NCBI GenBank assembly: GCA_040755195.1
Contig: JBFMBL010000021.1
Location: 1-42,673, forward strand
Source: SURF-55 sp040755195
GTDB lineage: Bacteria > Bacillota > Desulfotomaculia > Desulfotomaculales > Ammonificaceae
Reading direction: 5' to 3'
DNA: 42,673 nt
A program made the translations under genes and the position numbers. Below are positions 39,421 to 42,673 of this stretch, one piece after another; the first letter of the stretch is position 1; every line of letters begins with the position of its first letter. The notes beneath the pieces were generated by a model. The model did no database searches. It was not told the origin of the DNA and saw only the letters and a program-made list of their open reading frames with translations.

Positions 39421-39559
39421 TTCTTCCCCCGTTTTTATTTGGCCTGTTAAAATTCTCCGCGCATGGTTCCCACAATTACTTTTTGGATTCTCCCAAAACT
39501 TTCTTCAATTTTATCACAAACTTGGCCGGGATGCGGATCCGACAAAGCAAAGCCCCATC

Positions 39560-40780
39560 TTAGGCTTTGGGCGCCAGGAAATACGGCATCAGCTGCCATC
39601 CGTCAAAAATATCTCTTCCCGAATTCCCGGCCGCTTCCTCCGTAAAGACTCTCCCGGTATCGGCCCCCGGCGCCGCGCCGCTGCCCGCGATAACGAAAGG
39701 AACCGGTTCCGCGGTATGGGTTCGCAGCGCTAGCGGCGTAGGGTGATCGGGTAAAACCATAACCCGCCAATCGGCGGAAATATCTTTCAGACCGCTAAAA
39801 ATCTCCCCCAGCACCTTGGCGTCGACAGCCTCAACGGCCCCTACTTTCGCCTGAAGGTCCCCCTGGTGGCCGGCTTCATCCGCGGCCTCGACGTGTATAA
39901 AAACAAAGTCCCTGCCTGCCGCCAACTCATCGAGCGCCGCCCTGGCCTTTGCCCCGTAATCCGTATGAATATTGCCGGTCGCCCCGGGGACCACCGGAAC
40001 CCGCATCCCGGCAAGAGTGCCGATTCCCCGGATGAGATCAACCGCCGCGACAACGCTCCCTTCGACCCCGAATTTTTCTTTGAAAGCCGAAATTTGCGGC
40101 CTCCGGCCTTGTCCCCAGAACCAGATGGAGTTTGCCGGCTTGTTGCCGCTGTCGACAAGCCGGCGGTTAACCCGCTCCTCCGGAAGGAAGCCCGCGCTTG
40201 CCTCAATAAGCCCGCGCAGCATTTCGCTTCCCTCACCCTGCGGCAGGTAATCCCCCACCACCCTGTCCGTGATATCGTGCGGGGGTGTGAGCATCGTGTC
40301 CGCGGGACCGCCCCGCCACACCACAAGGTGGCGGTAGCTTATCCCGGGATAAAAAGCGATCTCCGGGCTCCCCAAGCGCCTCTGCACCGCTGCGATCAGT
40401 TCCCGCGCATCGGCCGAGGAGATCTCGCCGGCGCTGTAATCAAGCATAACCCTGGAAGCAAGCGCTCCTCCCGGCGAAAGCGTTACCAGGTTACACCGGA
40501 AGGCTACGTCATCGGGTCCAAGCGCGACGCCCATGCTCGCCGCTTCGAAAGGCGCCCGGCCGGTGTAACACTCCCGGGGGTCGTAACCCAGCACCGAAAG
40601 GTTGGCCACGTCGCTTCCCGGCGGCAGTCCTTCCGGAACCGTCCGTGCCATACCCAACTCGCCGCGCGACGCAAGGAAGTCCATATTCGGCGTCAGCGCG
40701 TACGCGAGAGGGGTTTTCCCTTCAAGCTCGGCACACGGGTAATCGGCCATCCCATCTACCAGTACGACGACGTATTTCAC
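39560..40780 (-). CDS. apgM: Cofactor-independent phosphoglycerate mutase, archaeal type
   Basis: A 406-aa alkaline-phosphatase-superfamily enzyme with MKYVVVLVDGMADYP (metal-binding Asp), the catalytic Ser region GLPPGSDVANLSVLGYDP, HVEAADEAGHQGD and LPDHPTPLALRTHTAEPVPFV (metal ligands). The archaeal-type family interconverts 2- and 3-phosphoglycerate, but some bacterial members are proposed homoserine kinases, so the substrate is not settled. It is flanked by a terminator on the rpmA side and is an addition to the usual rpmA-spo0B-obg order. Confidence 0.88.
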   Translation of the reverse strand: MKYVVVLVDGMADYPCAELEGKTPLAYALTPNMDFLASRGELGMARTVPEGLPPGSDVANLSVLGYDPRECYTGRAPFEAASMGVALGPDDVAFRCNLVTLSPGGALASRVMLDYSAGEISSADARELIAAVQRRLGSPEIAFYPGISYRHLVVWRGGPADTMLTPPHDITDRVVGDYLPQGEGSEMLRGLIEASAGFLPEERVNRRLVDSGNKPANSIWFWGQGRRPQISAFKEKFGVEGSVVAAVDLIRGIGTLAGMRVPVVPGATGNIHTDYGAKARAALDELAAGRDFVFIHVEAADEAGHQGDLQAKVGAVEAVDAKVLGEIFSGLKDISADWRVMVLPDHPTPLALRTHTAEPVPFVIAGSGAAPGADTGRVFTEEAAGNSGRDIFDGWQLMPYFLAPKA

Positions 40781-40851
40781 TTTAACCCCCGGAAATGCAT
40801 GTTTTGCCTATTATAACAAAAAGGCCACAACTTCCCAATATGGTTAAAATA

Positions 40852-40884
40852 AAGCGGGGACCCGTCCATCACGGATCCCCGCTT
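40852..40884 (-). terminator. Terminator of the rplU-rpmA operon
   Basis: On the minus strand GCGGGGATCCG and CGGGTCCCCGC form an 11-bp stem (one G-U) with a 7-nt loop, followed by TTTATTTTAA, 17 nt after the rpmA stop. Confidence 0.9.
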
Positions 40885-40900
40885 ACTCTTACCCCTGAAA

Positions 40901-41391
40901 TTAACCTGTAATCTCGGGCAAAACGCTTACGAGCTTCTTTTCCTGGCCGCGGGAATGGAACCGCACGTACCCGTTTGCGAGAGCAAAAAGGGTGTCATCG
41001 CCGCCCCGCCCGACATTTCTCCCGGGGTGAACACGGGTCCCCCGCTGCCGGACGATGATGGCGCCGGNNNNNNNNNNNNNNNNNNNNNNNNNNNNNNNNN
41101 NNNNNNNNNNNNNNNNNNNNNNNNNNNNNNNNNNNNNNNNNNNNNNNNNNNNNNNNNNNNNNNNNNNTCCTGGCCGCGGGAATGGAACCGCACGTACCCG
41201 TTTGCGAGAGCAAAAAGGGTGTCATCGCCGCCCCGCCCGACATTTCTCCCGGGGTGAACACGGGTCCCCCGCTGCCGGACGATGATGGCGCCGGCATTCA
41301 CAAACTGCCCGTCCGAACTTTTAATTCCCAAGCGCTTTGCGGCCGAGTCGCGCCCGTTGCGCGAACTTCCCATACCTTTTTTATGCGCCAT
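40901..41391 (-). CDS. rpmA: Ribosomal protein L27 (interrupted only by an assembly gap)
   Basis: L27 reaches the peptidyl-transferase centre. With the gap collapsed the product reads MAHKKGMGSSRNGRDSAAKRLGIKSS..., then VRFHSRGQEKKLVSVLPEITG and a TAA at 40901, about 88 aa. The ATG at 41391 follows AAGGAGGTG; the TTG at 41409 is part of that site. Unlike many Firmicutes it has no N-terminal extension needing removal by the Prp protease, and no prp gene lies between rplU and rpmA. Confidence 0.95.
40941..41294. other. Scaffold gap with duplicated 127-bp flanks, inside rpmA
   Basis: Bases 41068-41167 are 100 Ns. The 127 bp on the left (40941-41067) and on the right (41168-41294) are identical. 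This is the same artefact as in purF. Confidence 0.95.
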
Positions 41392-41409
41392 AACAAACAC
41401 CTCCTTCAA

Positions 41410-41487
41410 GCTAATGCTGATGGACCATCAAGGTCAGTTCACAGTTCAGGCTAATACTGATAGACCTTTATGGTCCGTTCTAAGTTC
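41410..41487. repeat. 40-bp direct repeat, two copies, with internal small palindromes
   Basis: GCTAATGCTGATGGACC at 41410 and GCTAATACTGATAGACC at 41450 start two diverged copies of a 40-bp unit. Each contains a small hairpin (GACC...GGTC). It lies between rplU and rpmA, directly upstream of the rpmA ribosome-binding site. Confidence 0.65.
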
Positions 41488-41502
41488 TATGTTTGAATCC
41501 AG

Positions 41503-41604
41503 GAGTCAGGATTCCGACTCCGGACTTGGGACTTTTGACTCGCGACTCGTGACTTTACTTTTTTGCCGTAGGACTCAGGACTGTCGACTCAGGACTTAGG
41601 ACTA
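41503..41604. repeat. Degenerate heptad array, unit GACTNNN, downstream of rplU
   Basis: Many 7-nt units of the type ACTCCGG, ACTTGGG, ACTCGCG, GACTCAG, GACTTAG, in two blocks around a T-rich centre. It shares AGGACTCAGGACTTAGGACT, or parts of it, with the array at the purE stop. It begins directly after the rplU stop. Confidence 0.85.
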
Positions 41605-41913
41605 TTAATAGGCTATCTTTTCCACCAGCACCTCACTGAACGGCTGGCGGTGTCCCTTTTTGCGCCGGTAGTTTTTCTTCGACTTGTACTTGAATACCGT
41701 AACCTTCTTGCCCCTGCCGTGCCGGATTACCTTCAGGCTGACATTCGCGTTCTCCAGCTCGGGCGTCCCAACCTTGACTTCATCTTCCTTTGCCAGCATA
41801 AGCACCTTTGCCGCAAACGTCTCGCCAACCGGAACGTCCAGCTTTTCAACCCTTAACGTCTGACCCTCTTCAACCCGATACTGCTTTCCACCTGTCTCGA
41901 TAATCGCAAACAA
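41605..41913 (-). CDS. rplU: Ribosomal protein L21
   Basis: A 102-aa 23S rRNA-binding protein of standard length. MFAIIETGGKQYRVEEGQTLRVEKL, GETFAAKVLML and the C-terminal FKYKSKKNYRRKKGHRQPFSEVLVEKI are diagnostic. It is the first gene of the rplU-rpmA unit. A promoter with TTGACA and TAAAAT lies about 100 bp upstream, leaving a leader of about 90 nt that can fold. Confidence 0.97.
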   Translation of the reverse strand: MFAIIETGGKQYRVEEGQTLRVEKLDVPVGETFAAKVLMLAKEDEVKVGTPELENANVSLKVIRHGRGKKVTVFKYKSKKNYRRKKGHRQPFSEVLVEKIAY

Positions 41914-42006
41914 AATGCGTTCCTCCTCCTTTATCTGGGGACACGCCGGGAAAAGGTGGGGCGTCCAACCCGACTTATACCTTTCCCGCGCGGTAAAATG
42001 ACGCCA
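41914..42006 (-). promoter_or_regulatory. Probable rplU leader RNA
   Basis: The transcript between the promoter and rplU contains GGCGTC and GACGCC as pairable arms plus GC-rich inner segments. L21 leaders are known in Firmicutes as autoregulatory elements; I could not check this one against the published consensus. Confidence 0.4.
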
Positions 42007-42012
42007 AGCTTC

Positions 42013-42040
42013 ATTTTAACACAATAAACCGCCGTGTCAA
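42013..42040 (-). promoter_or_regulatory. Promoter of rplU-rpmA
   Basis: On the minus strand a perfect TTGACA, a 16-nt spacer, then TAAAAT (5 of 6), about 100 bp upstream of the rplU start. Confidence 0.75.
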
Positions 42041-42093
42041 CAGTCTTCCTCTTCATTCATAATTCTCAACCGCCAAGGCGCCAAGGACGCTAA

Positions 42094-42510
42094 GAAATTA
42101 TGTATCTATTCAGGGTCAGAATTCATCCAGCACTCAACTCTGATATATAGGACAACGTTTTTTCGAAGGTAAAAATACTGCCAAACGGCATCTTGGCGAA
42201 TACCGGTTTGAGTGCTGGACAGTATTCAGTAGTCAGAATAAAAGAAAAACTTTGGAACGTCTTAGTAGATGGCCTATCGCATACTATCAAGTATCAGGCT
42301 TTTCATTCTCAGGGACCCAAGGCAGGTTTACACCTTGGCCCATCTCTATTCTGGATTCTGGCTACTTCCAGCACTCAAGTTCTCATTCACTGTTAGAACG
42401 CTAAATTTTTGTCACTCATAGACGACGTTTCTGTTAGTAGGTTTAGGATGTATACTGAGTGCTGGATGAATTCGGACCTGAAACCCGTGCCTGAATAGTT
42501 ACAAAATTAT
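42094..42510. mobile_element. IS66-like miniature element, long copy, with near-perfect target duplication
   Basis: The element proper is 42102-42502 (401 bp), from GTATCTATTCAG to CTGAATAGTTAC. The flanks GAAATTAT and AAAATTAT match at 7 of 8. The interior carries the 10-bp word CCAGCACTCA twice and its complement TGAGTGCTGG (or GAGTGCTGG) twice. It has no credible coding frame; a 67-codon open frame inside lacks a ribosome-binding site. Confidence 0.8.
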
Positions 42511-42673
42511 TAACCATAAAAAGCTTGACATTCAATACATTGACAAGAAAGCTCTTTTTCACAAATTAAGTATGATTGTCAAATCTCATAAAACCGGCGA
42601 GCTTTTCCTTAAACCCGGACGAGCCGGAACTAAAAACAGCAGCCTCCGGCATCCAACCTCTAGTATATCCTTT
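42511..42673. other. Window end, no gene seen
   Basis: AT-rich DNA (AAAGCTTGACATTCAATACATTGACA region) that could hold plus-strand promoter elements or the end of a minus-strand spacer. No coding frame is recognisable. Confidence 0.4.

Noticed and set aside
42193..42396. 67-codon plus-strand open frame near the window end
   Set aside because: It is inside the 42102-42502 element, has no ribosome-binding site and is built from repeat words.

Overview
The window looks like a stretch of a spore-forming, moderately GC-rich Firmicute chromosome, most like the Peptococcaceae/Desulfotomaculales group. Evidence: a Spo0B-type phosphotransferase next to obgE, the order rplU-rpmA-spo0B-obgE-proB-proA-nadD-rsfS, strong Shine-Dalgarno sites with frequent GTG/TTG starts, and an Fe-S type PurF. 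This placement is inference. Two 100-N gaps are scaffolding joins: each is flanked by the same 127 bp on both sides, so the interrupted genes purF and rpmA are really intact.

Layout. (1) 1-8963, minus strand: purine operon purE-B-C-F-M-H-D with no purN in its usual place between purM and purH. (2) 9092-12969, minus: fabI, then a three-gene cassette (PurN-like formyltransferase, HAD phosphatase, PfkB sugar kinase). (3) 13271-16451, plus: a lipid-anchored DJ-1/PfpI protein, a FliK-like/FlhB-like pair, an RNase HI and a NifU-domain protein. (4) 16628-19028, minus: an unknown protein and a GAF histidine kinase with a leader that carries a terminator. (5) 19378-30163, minus: an accessory membrane-protein island. 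It holds two near-identical TauE/SafE exporter plus small-membrane-protein units on either side of tRNA-Thr, two UspA proteins, an NtrC-type two-component pair, a third TauE/SafE permease and four small membrane proteins. (6) 30251-41913, minus: housekeeping genes leuS, tRNA-Ala, rsfS, an RRM protein, nadD, proA, a HIT protein, proB, obgE, spo0B, apgM, rpmA and rplU.

The most interesting system is in region 5. A consensus sigma-54 promoter (29577-29592) drives a 108-aa membrane protein gene. Its 3' untranslated region carries a 20-nt stretch perfectly complementary to the ribosome-binding sites of both duplicated TauE genes, followed at once by a strong intrinsic terminator. This is the layout of a base-pairing small RNA. 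With the nearby sigma-54 activator and a third TauE gene further along the same strand, it suggests a switch between exporter paralogues.

The intergenic DNA is rich in repeats. There are IS66-like miniature elements with GTAACTATTCAG-type ends and 8-bp target duplications, one of which sits between a gene and its terminator in only one of two duplicated units. There are also several families of 7-nt tandem repeats, and a 38-bp module placed just upstream of two unrelated ribosome-binding sites.
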